The notes under the pieces are model-generated. The model saw only the letters and a list, made by a program, of their open reading frames with translations. It did not search any database and was not told the origin of the DNA. 64,000 bases of DNA, from assembly GCA_034432755.1 (NCBI GenBank), contig DAOUBQ010000093.1:15328-79327 (forward strand), given 5' to 3'. Shown in pieces: positions 50,313 to 58,610 of this stretch (the first letter of the stretch is position 1; each line of letters starts with the position of its first letter). A program made the translations under genes and the position numbers. The DNA comes from UBA5195 sp034432755 (GTDB lineage: Bacteria > Chloroflexota > Anaerolineae > Anaerolineales > Villigracilaceae).

Positions 50313-50341
50313 ATTATACATGCAAGAGAATTGTGTGTAAA
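50313..50341 (-). promoter_or_regulatory. Promoter of the ten-gene signalling operon
   Basis: On the minus strand, TTTACA (50341-50336), 17-base spacer, TATAAT (50318-50313), about 40 bases before the DUF4388 start. It is the only good promoter found ahead of the run of genes ending at 35511. Confidence 0.75.
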
Positions 50342-50418
50342 TACGATGACATGGTTGATAAGGAATTGATAGGTGCGCATAAATTTCGCAACCGCGCGAG
50401 GCCTTGCCGCTAAACACG

Positions 50419-50452
50419 AAACATCCCGTGCATCACCATGCGCGGGATGTTT
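50419..50452 (-). terminator. Hairpin after the M23-cohesin-dockerin gene
   Basis: AAACATCCCG pairs with CGGGATGTTT, with a further GCAT/ATGC pair inside. It lies 22 bases beyond the stop at 50474 and separates that gene from the signalling operon. The T-run is weak. Confidence 0.55.
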
Positions 50453-50473
50453 TACAATGGGACAATCCAGCCG

Positions 50474-52429
50474 TTATTGCCAGACGCTTGGGCCGGTTTT
50501 GCGATAACTCCTGGCGAGAAGTTCCAGGTCGAGCACGTTGATTATTCCATCATCGTTAAAATCGGCGTTGGCAGGGGAGGCCAGGTTGTAGTTCATGCCA
50601 ATCGTCAGGGCGTCAAACTGGTCAATAACGCGATTGCCGTCAATGTCGCCCGCCAGCAGGGCGACCGTAGGCAGCGACGTGGCCTGCCCTGGGAGGAGGG
50701 ATGCTGTCCCCTGTGCATCCAGGAATCCGCTGGCCGTTGCAGCAACGGTATAGTCCCCAGATGGTGCATTCAGGCTAAAAGTGCCATCTAATTCGGCAAC
50801 GGTTGAATGGGTCAGTTCATTTTCGGTGTTGTACAGGCTTACTGTTACCGTTTTGCTGGCATAAACCTGGCCTGTCAATGTGCCGGGGAAGTCTGGCGAA
50901 GTGGAGGGCGAAGCGATGGGCGTGGAGGTCGGTTCCAGGGTCGGTGTAACAACAGGGGTGGGCGATTCTTCCGGTTCAGGCGTCGGTGAAACATCAGGCA
51001 CGGGGGGCTGCGTCGGTTCTGGAATAATCGTTGGCGTCGGCCAGGTGACAGAGGTGGGCGTGGGCTGGGGGCCGCTGCCCCGAATGGTCAATGCAGCGGG
51101 GATGTAATCAATACTGGTTAAGACCTGGTCGCCTTTGGAGATGCGTGCGCGGCACTCCAGCACCGTCTGCCCGGTTTGCAAGCCCTTGACGTTGTACGTA
51201 AACGCTGGGCCGCTGGAGGCTGCCCGGCTGCCTTTGCTGCCTGCGATTGCCACAATGAACGTTCCATTTTGGGGGCCGTTGACGGCCATCACTGGGTCGG
51301 GCCCAAAAAGGTTGGTGGCTGAATTGATGCTCACATCAGCCAGGGTAGCATCATACGTACAGGTAAATTCGGTGCTTGTATATCCCTCGGCAGGCACGTT
51401 GCCCAGGCCAACGGTCGCTAGCGTGGAGCCGCCAACATCGATACCCGATAGGGCAACTTCTGTATACACATACGGCCCGATGGGCAAGGGTTGTTCTTGC
51501 TTGCGTGCAATCAGGTTGTAAAAGCCCTGCCCGGCTTGCGGCTGGATTTGGATGAAGTAACTCCCGGCAGGTTGGGTTGTTTCCAAGATGCCGCTCGTGC
51601 TGCGCGCAATTTCGCTTCCGCTGGAATCGAGCAGCAACACAAGCAGAGACAATCCGCCGGTATTGGAGGTCGCAGTCAGCGTGAAGGTGGTCGCGCCGGT
51701 CAAATGAAGTGGCCAGCGTTCATAGCGGGCCGCATCCACGCTGCCAGTGTAGAGAACATTCCACAGGAGCGGCTCGCGCAGGACAATTTGCAAACCGGGC
51801 AGGTTCATCAGAGGACGGTACGAGCCAAGTTTGACCCCGTTTTTTGTAAAGGTCGTCCAGTTCAAAATCGGGACATACTCGAACAACCAGCCTGCGAATG
51901 TCACATTGCGCATATTGGGCCGCAATGAGAAGTGCAGGTGTGGCTCCCCCTCTCCTACATGAGGCAAGCAATAGGGCTGCCCCAGGCCATCGGCAATCAC
52001 CGCCAGCCGCTGGTTTCGATAGACGGAGTCGCCTACTCTGACCTGAATGTTGGCGAGGAATTGGTATTCTGAATTCCAGCCATTCCCGTGGTCAAGTTTC
52101 AGGTGGCACCAGCCGACTTCTGTTACTGTTCCTGCAGCAACGGCTGTGACCCAGAAATTGGACGTGTCTACCCCGGTTTTGATGCCGTTATAGGGCGCGA
52201 AATCAACTGCCCCGCCGTTTATGTAATGGTGTGGACTGCTGCGCGGACGTTTGAAGCCGTTATCAAAGCCGTCCAACGCCACCCAGGCCTTGCCCTGCTC
52301 CCAGGGGAGTTGAAACATCTGTACCGGCGGAATAACTTGTACAAATTGAGCACTCACGCTGGTCACCGGCATCAGTATCGCAAAAAGGGCCAACAGCGCA
52401 ACGACTCGAAGAATTGATTGGGATTTCAT
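50474..52429 (-). CDS. Secreted M23-like/cohesin/dockerin protein
   Basis: 651 residues with a signal peptide (1-27). Residues about 50-185 resemble an M23 peptidase: HVGEGEPHLHFSLRP gives the HxH site, but the first-ligand motif appears as NGGAVDFAP, without the usual His four residues before Asp, so activity is doubtful. A pre-peptidase-like beta domain follows (about 215-325, ending PAGSYFIQIQP), then a cohesin-like domain (about 330-450, PAEGYTSTEFTCTYD), a Pro/Thr linker, a carboxypeptidase-regulatory-like segment, and a type I dockerin (about 590-645, DIDGNRVIDQFD and DFNDDGIINVLD). Cohesin and dockerin in one chain could allow self-assembly. Confidence 0.85.
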   Translation of the reverse strand: MKSQSILRVVALLALFAILMPVTSVSAQFVQVIPPVQMFQLPWEQGKAWVALDGFDNGFKRPRSSPHHYINGGAVDFAPYNGIKTGVDTSNFWVTAVAAGTVTEVGWCHLKLDHGNGWNSEYQFLANIQVRVGDSVYRNQRLAVIADGLGQPYCLPHVGEGEPHLHFSLRPNMRNVTFAGWLFEYVPILNWTTFTKNGVKLGSYRPLMNLPGLQIVLREPLLWNVLYTGSVDAARYERWPLHLTGATTFTLTATSNTGGLSLLVLLLDSSGSEIARSTSGILETTQPAGSYFIQIQPQAGQGFYNLIARKQEQPLPIGPYVYTEVALSGIDVGGSTLATVGLGNVPAEGYTSTEFTCTYDATLADVSINSATNLFGPDPVMAVNGPQNGTFIVAIAGSKGSRAASSGPAFTYNVKGLQTGQTVLECRARISKGDQVLTSIDYIPAALTIRGSGPQPTPTSVTWPTPTIIPEPTQPPVPDVSPTPEPEESPTPVVTPTLEPTSTPIASPSTSPDFPGTLTGQVYASKTVTVSLYNTENELTHSTVAELDGTFSLNAPSGDYTVAATASGFLDAQGTASLLPGQATSLPTVALLAGDIDGNRVIDQFDALTIGMNYNLASPANADFNDDGIINVLDLELLARSYRKTGPSVWQ

Positions 52430-52526
52430 AAGTTTACTCCTGACGCCCTGCCGGTTAAGGCCGCCACAAATCTATTCATGCAAGCAAGGTAAAGGTATTA
52501 CTCGGCAACATTTATGTCGTTTGGTT

Positions 52527-52551
52527 GCACAATAAATTCCGCGTTACGCCT
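52527..52551. repeat. Decayed copy of the stop-codon palindrome
   Basis: Contains AATTCCGCGTTACGCC, the right half and flank of the repeat at 14153 and 34665; the left half is diverged. It lies directly after the stop of the cohesin-FHA gene. Confidence 0.5.
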
Positions 52552-53519
52552 CAAGACTCAAAAACGAACAAGGCGCTTTTTCCCAGGCGAACCACATCTC
52601 CGGGCTTGAGGGGCGCGGAACTTCGCCTGACAGCCTGCCCGTTGATGAAAGTTCCGCCGCCCAGGTCCATCAAATAGTATGCGTTGTTATTGGTAAAAAT
52701 TTTCGCGTGATGTCCGTTGATATTGGGGTCGTTGAGGCAAATATCGTTCCTGGGGTCGCTGCCTATCAGGCAAGGCACTTTGTTCAGGATGAAATTCTTG
52801 CCAGCCTGCGGCCCGCGCTTTATCTGCAGGCGGGGATGCTGTGATGAAGCGGCAACCTTGACCGCGACGGTCGCTGGTTTCTTGCGAAACAAGATAAAAC
52901 CGCCAATCACGCCGCCAGCCAACAGTGCGGATACCAGGCCAAGCACCCAGCCAGGGATTGATTTTTGGGGGGCGGCCGGGGGGTCGAGCGGCAGAATGGA
53001 ACCGGAGACCGGCAGGAAGGCTTCCTGCGCTCCTTTTTCCATGCTAATCGAGATGGCGACGGTGGTTTCTCCCAATATCACGCCGGTCAGCGGGACGGCA
53101 AAACCCGACTGGTTACGGATGGCGAGCGCGGCGCTTTCCAAAATCAGGTTGGTTTCGCAGCCCCGCAAGGCGGTAAAACGGATTTCTGCCAGGACGCCGT
53201 TCACAACTTGGGGCGTGGTGCTGGCATACGAACCATCCACCTGGCCGGTCATCTGTGGCAGGGGCAGGCCGTTCATGCCGGGAATGGTGCTGGCAGCATT
53301 GATTGGACGCAGGCATTCGGGGTCGTAGCGCACCTGGAAGGTAAATCCCTGGATGGGCGTGGCCGAGGCGGCATTGACGGTCACGATAACCGTTTCGTCG
53401 GTTTTATAGGATGTGGTACTGGCCGAGAGCCAGATGCTTTCGGCCCCTTGGGCATGGACATTGAAAATGAGTGAAAGGGAAAAAATGACGGCAAGGAAAA
53501 GCGCAGTCAATGATTTCAT
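52551..53519 (-). CDS. Membrane protein with external cohesin and cytosolic FHA domain
   Basis: 322 residues from the ATG at 53519 (GGAG upstream). Signal sequence 1-24; cohesin-like beta domain about 28-165 (TLVTVNAASATPIQGFTF-type strands, ending ILGETTVAISI); a membrane helix about 195-217 (WVLGLVSALLAGGVIGGFIL); and a C-terminal FHA domain about 235-322 (LIGSDPRNDICLNDPNINGHHAKI). FHA domains bind phosphothreonine. The protein therefore links an extracellular protein-docking module to intracellular Ser/Thr phosphorylation. It lies between two cohesin/dockerin genes in the same orientation. Confidence 0.88.
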   Translation of the reverse strand: MKSLTALFLAVIFSLSLIFNVHAQGAESIWLSASTTSYKTDETVIVTVNAASATPIQGFTFQVRYDPECLRPINAASTIPGMNGLPLPQMTGQVDGSYASTTPQVVNGVLAEIRFTALRGCETNLILESAALAIRNQSGFAVPLTGVILGETTVAISISMEKGAQEAFLPVSGSILPLDPPAAPQKSIPGWVLGLVSALLAGGVIGGFILFRKKPATVAVKVAASSQHPRLQIKRGPQAGKNFILNKVPCLIGSDPRNDICLNDPNINGHHAKIFTNNNAYYLMDLGGGTFINGQAVRRSSAPLKPGDVVRLGKSALFVFES

Positions 53520-53586
53520 CGTACTACTCCAGTTCAAGAAATGGGGGCGCACGAAACGGTGCGCCCCCATTGATTCGCGGTGACGC

Positions 53587-55098
53587 TTACTGCCAGACCA
53601 AAGGCCCTGTTGCGCGGTAGTTTTGCGCCAGGAGTTCCAGGTCAAGCACGTTGATAACGCCATCGCCGTTCAAATCGGCGGCTTCGGGAGAGGCTGCATT
53701 GTAGTTCATGCCAATCGTCATGGCGTCGAACTGTTCGATGACGTTGTTGTTATCGATGTCACCTGCCAGGAGGGTGATGACCGGCATTACAACTGCGCCG
53801 CCCTCTGTCACAGACACCGTCCCTTTCGCGCCTAGGAAACCGATGGCCCCGGCGAAAATTTTGTAGGTCCCCGCCGGAACGCTCAGGCTGAACGTTCCAT
53901 CGGGGTTGGCAAGCACCGAGCCAGCAACCGATTCATCTTCATTGGTCAAAACGACCAGCACCGGTTTGCCTGCCAGCACTTGGCCGGAGACTGTCCCATC
54001 TTGTGGTTCGGGAGTTTCGGTGGGAACAGGGGTCTCAGTCGGGAGAGGCGTTTCAGTGGGTTCAGGGGTTTCCGTTGGAACAGGGGTTTCGGTGGGTTCA
54101 ACTGTTTCCGTGGGAACCAGCGTTTCTGTCGGGACGGGTGTTTCGGTGGGCTGCGGGGTTTCGGTGACTTCGCTCAGGATAGTCAGACTGTCGCCAGTGG
54201 ATGAAATGCTGGTGAGAACGCCATCGCCTTTGGAAACGCGGGCGCTACACTCAATTGCAGTCTGCCCGGCTTGCAGCCCGAGAATATTGAAGGTAAAGGC
54301 TGTGCCGTTGGCTGTGGCCTTCTGGCCGTTGCTGCCGGCAATTGCCACGATGAAACTGCCGCCCTGCGGGCCGCTTATCGCAACCACCGGGTCCGTTCCG
54401 AACAATCCGGCGACTGTGATGTTGCCGACAGATACCAGACCAGGGTTGTAAGAGCAGGTGAACTCGGCGCTGGTGTAGCCCTCGGCAGGAATGTTGTTCA
54501 AACTGACCGTAGCGATGGAGGTCTGGTCAATATCAATGCTGACCGGAAGAACAACCGTGGAGACCGATGGCGTGGGCAGCACGGTTTCGGTTGGGATAGG
54601 TGTTTCAGTGGGGATGGGCGTTTCAGTGGGGAGCGGGGTTTGGGTGGGTTCAACCGTTTCGGTGGGTTCGGGCGTTTCGGTTGGAGTCGGCGCAACTTCC
54701 CTAAAGGTCATCATATAGTAGCCGCTACCCGAAGCCGGTTGGATTTGAATGAAGTAACTCCCGGCAGGTTGGCTGCTGGTCAGCGAACCGGTTGCCTGGG
54801 CAATCTGGTTGTTGTTTTCGTCCAACAGGGTGAGCATCGGCACCAGGTCGCCGCTAATCGTAGTGACCGTGACGACAAAGGTGTGGGGTTCTGTGAAAAC
54901 AAACTGCCATTTTTCATAGGTGCTGGCGTTCACATAACCAAAGTAAGTGGCATTCCACACCGAGAGCTGCCGGGTGATAATTGACACGCCAGACTCATTG
55001 GTCGTGCTGGCGCTGGCTCGCACATGCTGAACAACACCAACCACTCCGGCAAGCAGCACGAGTATCATAAAGACTCGAAACAGGGTTTTAACTTTCAT
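53587..55098 (-). CDS. Secreted cohesin/dockerin protein with PTETP repeats
   Basis: 503 residues. Signal peptide 1-29; a pre-peptidase-like beta domain (about 35-135, ending PAGSYFIQIQPASG) similar to that of the 50474-52429 protein; a first PTET linker (about 140-180); a cohesin-like domain (about 185-305, PAEGYTSAEFTCSYN); a second longer linker of VPTETPEPTETP-like units (about 312-370); a short carboxypeptidase-regulatory-like domain (about 375-435); and a dockerin (about 440-495, DIDNNNVIEQFD and DLNGDGVINVLD). The linker DNA is a degenerate tandem repeat. A secreted scaffold is inferred; no catalytic domain is present. Confidence 0.88.
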   Translation of the reverse strand: MKVKTLFRVFMILVLLAGVVGVVQHVRASASTTNESGVSIITRQLSVWNATYFGYVNASTYEKWQFVFTEPHTFVVTVTTISGDLVPMLTLLDENNNQIAQATGSLTSSQPAGSYFIQIQPASGSGYYMMTFREVAPTPTETPEPTETVEPTQTPLPTETPIPTETPIPTETVLPTPSVSTVVLPVSIDIDQTSIATVSLNNIPAEGYTSAEFTCSYNPGLVSVGNITVAGLFGTDPVVAISGPQGGSFIVAIAGSNGQKATANGTAFTFNILGLQAGQTAIECSARVSKGDGVLTSISSTGDSLTILSEVTETPQPTETPVPTETLVPTETVEPTETPVPTETPEPTETPLPTETPVPTETPEPQDGTVSGQVLAGKPVLVVLTNEDESVAGSVLANPDGTFSLSVPAGTYKIFAGAIGFLGAKGTVSVTEGGAVVMPVITLLAGDIDNNNVIEQFDAMTIGMNYNAASPEAADLNGDGVINVLDLELLAQNYRATGPLVWQ

Positions 55099-55417
55099 TT
55101 GGTCATTCTCCTTTCAAAAGCAAGTGGGGATAGGGGCTTGGTAACTTTGGTAACTATGGAATAACCGAACGAGACACCGGTTTTCATTTTTTCGCATTAT
55201 GGTTTCATCATTCGTTTTCACTCCTAATTCAGAGAATGTTGACGATGAAGACCAATGCCTACCTGGCCGCTTCAAGTTGGGCGCTCCAGCTTTTATTGGT
55301 TAGAGACAATTGCCTTCTTCTCAACGCATGTTTGCATTGTAGAAGGCGGATGTTGCCTATTCAATTGCAGTAAAGTTACCGGTGGATTGCAATATGATTA
55401 CCAAAATGAAAGGTTAA
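55099..55417. other. Non-coding gap between the cohesin/dockerin set and leuS
   Basis: It should hold the promoter of the 53587-55098 gene. GGTAACTTT/GGTAACTAT is a direct repeat at about 55140-55157. No gene, riboswitch or confident promoter is recognised. Confidence 0.4.
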
Positions 55418-55456
55418 CAAAAAAGATGACAGTCACCGTGAAGGTGACTGTCATCT
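55418..55456 (-). terminator. Intrinsic terminator of leuS
   Basis: AGATGACAGTCACC / GGTGACTGTCATCT, a perfect 14-bp stem with a 5-base loop, followed on the minus strand by six T residues. Confidence 0.92.
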
Positions 55457-55481
55457 GAAGAGACGCCAGAAAGGGTAGTTT

Positions 55482-57965
55482 CTAAACGACGATATTGACT
55501 AACTGTTTGCGCACCACAATCACTTTCTTCGGCTCTTTGCCTTCCAGATGTGACAAAACGGCTTGAAAGGCTGCTGTTTTGATGTCTTCTTCGCTAGACT
55601 CGGCAGGAACCACAATCCGCTCGCGCAATTTGCCGTTGACCTGCACCGGGATGGTGATTTCGTCGTCTTTCGCGGCTTCTTCGTCTACAACGGGCCATTG
55701 CTGTTGGTGAATGCTGTATGGTTTGCCTAAAACTTCTGTCCACAGTTCTTCGGCGATGTGGGGCGTGACCGGAGACATCATCTTTAAGTAGATTTCCTGC
55801 GCTTCTTGCCATTCCTTCGAGCCGGCCGCGCCTGCTTCACGCGCCCGGTACATCTCGTTTAACAATTCCATCAGGCCAGAGACAATCGTGTTGAACTCGA
55901 AATTCTCAAAATCGCGGGTAACGCGCTTCAGGGCCTGGTGTACTTTCCGGCGCAACCCGCGCAACGTCTCAGGGGAGGGCGTTCCCTGTTTCACGTCATC
56001 GGTGAAGAGCGTCCAAACCCGCCGCACCCAGCGCGCTGAGCCTTCGATGCCCTGGCTGTCCCACGGTGCGCCTATGTCCCAGCGCGCAAAGAACATCAGG
56101 TAAGCGCGCACCGTATCAGCCCCGTAGCGCTCCACCAGCTGGTCGGGGGCGACCACGTTGCCGCGGCTCTTCGACATTTTCTCGTTGTCTTCGCCCAAGA
56201 CCATGCCCTGGTTGCGCAATTGGGTCATCGGCTCGTGGCCTTCGGTGATGCCCATATCGCGCAGCGCCTTGTGGAAGAAGCGCGTGTAAATCAGGTGCAT
56301 GTTGGCATGTTCGATACCGCCGGTGTAGGCATCAACTGGCATCCAGTAGTGGTACTCTTTTTCGTCGAAAGGCACATCCTTGCGCCAGGGCGAGAGATAG
56401 CCCAGGTGATACCACGATGAACACATGAAGGTATCCATTGTGTCGGTTTCGCGCGTGGCCGGGCCGCCGCAAACCGGGCAGGTGGTGTTCTTCCAGGTGG
56501 GGTGCAGCTTGAGTGGAGATTCACCGGTTGGTTTCCATTCTACGTCTTCGGGCAGGGTGACCGGCAATTGCTCGTCGGGAACGGGGTTCCAGCCATGTTG
56601 CTGGCAGTAAATCATCGGGATGGGCGCGCCCCAATAGCGCTGACGCGAAATCAGCCAGTCGCGCAATTTATAGGTCACCGCCAGTTTGCCGATGCCTTTT
56701 TCCTCCAGCCATCGAGCAACCGCGATGATGCCGGGATTGTCCTTGCCTTTCTTGTCGTTGACGAGGGTGCCGTTGAAGGGGCCAGAGTTAACCATCACGC
56801 CGCCGCCGGTGTACGCAACCTCCATCGTTTCACCGTCTAAATCCGGTTCTCCCTGCGGCTGGATGACCGGAATAATGGGCAGCCCAAACTTGCGAGCAAA
56901 GGCAAAATCGCGTTCATCGTGGGCTGGGACGGCCATAATCGCGCCGGTTCCGTAAGTCATCAAGACGTAATCCGCAATCCAAATCGGGATTTTCGCACCA
57001 TTGACCGGGTTAATGGCATACCCGCCGGTGAAGACGCCGGTTTTTTCCTTATCGGCAGCCTCGCGCTCGATGTCGCTCTGGCGGGCAGCCTGGATTTTAT
57101 AGGCTTCAACCACCGCTTTCTGCTCCGGCGAGGTGATTTTATCAACCAGCGGGTGTTCGGGCGAGAAAACCATAAATGTTGCGCCCCACAAAGTATCAGG
57201 CCGGGTGGTGAATACGGTGACAAATTCATCTGCCTCACCTGAGGAGGGGTTGCTGATGACTGGAAACTGAACTTCTGCCCCTTCCGATTTGCCAATCCAG
57301 TTGGTTTGCAGGGTGCGCACCCGCTCCGGCCAGTCAATCCCATCGTAACGCAACAATTCTTCAGCATATTGAGTGGTCTTGAAGAACCATTGCTCCAGGT
57401 CTTTCTTGATGACCGGCGTGCCGCAGCGCTCACAATGCCGGTCTTCGCCCCAGACCTGCTCCCGCGCCAGGGTGGTGTTGCAGCTCGGGCAAAAATCAAC
57501 TGGCGATTTTTTACGATAGGCCAGCCCGTGTTTATAAAGTTGGATGAAGAACCATTCCGTCCATTTGTAGTAATCTGGTTCACAAGAGATAATCTCGCGC
57601 CGCCAGTCGAACATCGCGCCCATCGAGCGCAGTTGCTTGCGCATCCGCTCGATATTCTCCCGTGTGCGTACCATGGGGTGAATACCGCTCTTGATAGCGG
57701 CGTTCTCGGCGGGCAGGCCAAAGGCATCGAAGCCCATCGGAAACAGGACGTTATAGCCCTTCATGCGCATAAAACGGGCGCGCGCGTCGGAGGGGGTCAT
57801 CGCATACCAGTGGCCGATGTGCAGGTCGCCGCTGGGGTAAGGCAGCATGGTTAGGGCATAGTGCTTGGGTTTACTTTCCTCGATATTAGAATGGTACAGC
57901 CCGTCGGTTTCCCATTTTTTCTGCCATTTCGGCTCAATTTCTTTCGGTGTATAGGCTTTGCTCAT
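55482..57965 (-). CDS. leuS: Leucyl-tRNA synthetase
   Basis: 827 residues from the ATG at 57965 (MSKAYTPKEIEPKWQKKWE), with AGGAG upstream; the longer open frame lacks support. The ATP motif HIGH is in PYPSGDLHIGHWYA (His49-His52) and KMSKS is in NEKMSKSRGNVV. The CP1 editing domain is present (TTRPDTLWGATFMVF), as are the zinc-type cysteines around CPSCNTT and CERCGTP. It charges tRNA-Leu. A T-box leader lies upstream, with a small ORF between them, and a strong terminator follows. Confidence 0.96.
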   Translation of the reverse strand: MSKAYTPKEIEPKWQKKWETDGLYHSNIEESKPKHYALTMLPYPSGDLHIGHWYAMTPSDARARFMRMKGYNVLFPMGFDAFGLPAENAAIKSGIHPMVRTRENIERMRKQLRSMGAMFDWRREIISCEPDYYKWTEWFFIQLYKHGLAYRKKSPVDFCPSCNTTLAREQVWGEDRHCERCGTPVIKKDLEQWFFKTTQYAEELLRYDGIDWPERVRTLQTNWIGKSEGAEVQFPVISNPSSGEADEFVTVFTTRPDTLWGATFMVFSPEHPLVDKITSPEQKAVVEAYKIQAARQSDIEREAADKEKTGVFTGGYAINPVNGAKIPIWIADYVLMTYGTGAIMAVPAHDERDFAFARKFGLPIIPVIQPQGEPDLDGETMEVAYTGGGVMVNSGPFNGTLVNDKKGKDNPGIIAVARWLEEKGIGKLAVTYKLRDWLISRQRYWGAPIPMIYCQQHGWNPVPDEQLPVTLPEDVEWKPTGESPLKLHPTWKNTTCPVCGGPATRETDTMDTFMCSSWYHLGYLSPWRKDVPFDEKEYHYWMPVDAYTGGIEHANMHLIYTRFFHKALRDMGITEGHEPMTQLRNQGMVLGEDNEKMSKSRGNVVAPDQLVERYGADTVRAYLMFFARWDIGAPWDSQGIEGSARWVRRVWTLFTDDVKQGTPSPETLRGLRRKVHQALKRVTRDFENFEFNTIVSGLMELLNEMYRAREAGAAGSKEWQEAQEIYLKMMSPVTPHIAEELWTEVLGKPYSIHQQQWPVVDEEAAKDDEITIPVQVNGKLRERIVVPAESSEEDIKTAAFQAVLSHLEGKEPKKVIVVRKQLVNIVV

Positions 57966-57981
57966 TCTTACTCCTGGTTGG

Positions 57982-58001
57982 TTGGAGACAAAAATCTCCA
58001 A
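57982..58001 (-). other. Small hairpin in the leuS leader
   Basis: TTGGAGA-CAAAAA-TCTCCAA, a 7-bp stem 17 bases before the leuS start, between it and the small upstream ORF. Confidence 0.5.
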
Positions 58002-58015
58002 ATTTTTGCAAAAAA

Positions 58016-58162
58016 TTAATATTTACGCCGCATTGCGCGACGCGGATGGACGACCGGGACAGGTTGCAAAGCCGGCCGGGAGGCGGGCGCGCGAAGAAGA
58101 CGACCAAGCAGGTTGCGCGCCTTGTGAACGGCATTCTTGATGCTTTCGGTTCTCTTTTTCAT
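58016..58162 (-). CDS. Small basic 48-residue protein between the T-box and leuS, unknown
   Basis: ATG at 58162 with AGAGG six bases upstream; 48 codons then TAA. The product begins MKKRTESIKNAVHKARNLLG and is rich in Arg/Lys (about 14 of 48) with a helical N-terminus and a Pro-rich C-terminus ending AMRRKY. It lies after the T-box terminator and 50 bases before leuS, so it would be made only when leucyl-tRNA is scarce. A nucleic-acid-binding peptide is conceivable, but it may be chance; no family is recognised. Confidence 0.4.
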   Translation of the reverse strand: MKKRTESIKNAVHKARNLLGRLLRAPASRPALQPVPVVHPRRAMRRKY

Positions 58163-58187
58163 CACAGCCTCTGTATGTCTGGTTAAA

Positions 58188-58221
58188 CAAAAATTTCTTC
58201 ATCCACACTGGGACGAAGAAA
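58188..58221 (-). terminator. T-box terminator upstream of leuS
   Basis: On the minus strand TTTCTTCGTCC pairs with GGATGAAGAAA (11 bp, one G-U), followed by TTTTTG. It would form when the antiterminator is not stabilised by uncharged tRNA. Confidence 0.85.
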
Positions 58222-58470
58222 CAACCTCCGCGGTACCACCCGGTTTGTAGCGAAAAATCCTTTGTTTACGCTACCACTTTGCAGGCGATAACGGGCCTGC
58301 CCGGCGCTGACTACGCTATTCATCAGCGCGGCCTTCCTGGCGGAAAACAGGCGAGTTCGGCCTTGGTTGACCCTCAAAACCATTCGAGGGGCGCTCCCGG
58401 TGGGCGCTGCGCTGGGCTTCCACCTCGCTTTCCCAACTCGCTGACGGGATGACCTACTACTCCTGTTATG
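58222..58470 (-). promoter_or_regulatory. T-box leader controlling leuS
   Basis: The minus strand contains GGGTGGTACCGCGG (58241-58228), the conserved T-box that pairs with the tRNA acceptor end. Upstream are a Stem I region beginning near GAGTAGTAGGTC with the AGGTGGAAGCC-type segment and additional stems. A CTC triplet (58355-58353) in CCGAACTCGCC is a candidate leucine specifier; its place in the Stem I loop was not verified. Uncharged tRNA-Leu should promote read-through into leuS. Confidence 0.9.
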
Positions 58471-58481
58471 ACCTTTAGCAT

Positions 58482-58508
58482 GTAGGACAGGCTTAAGGCC
58501 TGTCCTAC
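58482..58508. repeat. Perfect inverted repeat between tRNA-Ala and the T-box
   Basis: GTAGGACAGGC-TTAAG-GCCTGTCCTAC, an 11-bp stem and 5-base loop. It resembles a widely dispersed TAGGACAGGC repeat type and could act as a processing or termination hairpin for the tRNA transcript. Confidence 0.75.
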
Positions 58509-58515
58509 CCGGTTG

Positions 58516-58588
58516 TGGACCCAGAGGGATTCGAACCCTCGGCCTTCTCAATGCCATTGAGACGCGCTCCCAACTGCGCTATGGGCCC
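58516..58588 (-). tRNA. tRNA-Ala (anticodon GGC)
   Basis: 73 nt. Acceptor GGGCCCA pairs with TGGGTCC; D arm GCGC/GCGC; anticodon stem TCTCA/TGAGA with loop ATGGCAT, anticodon GGC; T arm GAGGG-TTCGAAT-CCCTC. CCA is not encoded. It has its own promoter just upstream and is followed by an inverted repeat and the leuS T-box. Confidence 0.95.
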
Positions 58589-58610
58589 GCTTTACTTTCA
58601 AGAGACGGCG

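Noticed and set aside
52430..52550. Possible c-di-GMP or other riboswitch upstream of the M23-cohesin-dockerin gene
   Set aside because: Short GC pairs occur, but the conserved GEMM aptamer sequences are not present.
53980..54690. CRISPR-like or minisatellite array
   Set aside because: The periodicity comes from codons for PTETP-type protein linkers and shows no constant repeat with unique spacers.
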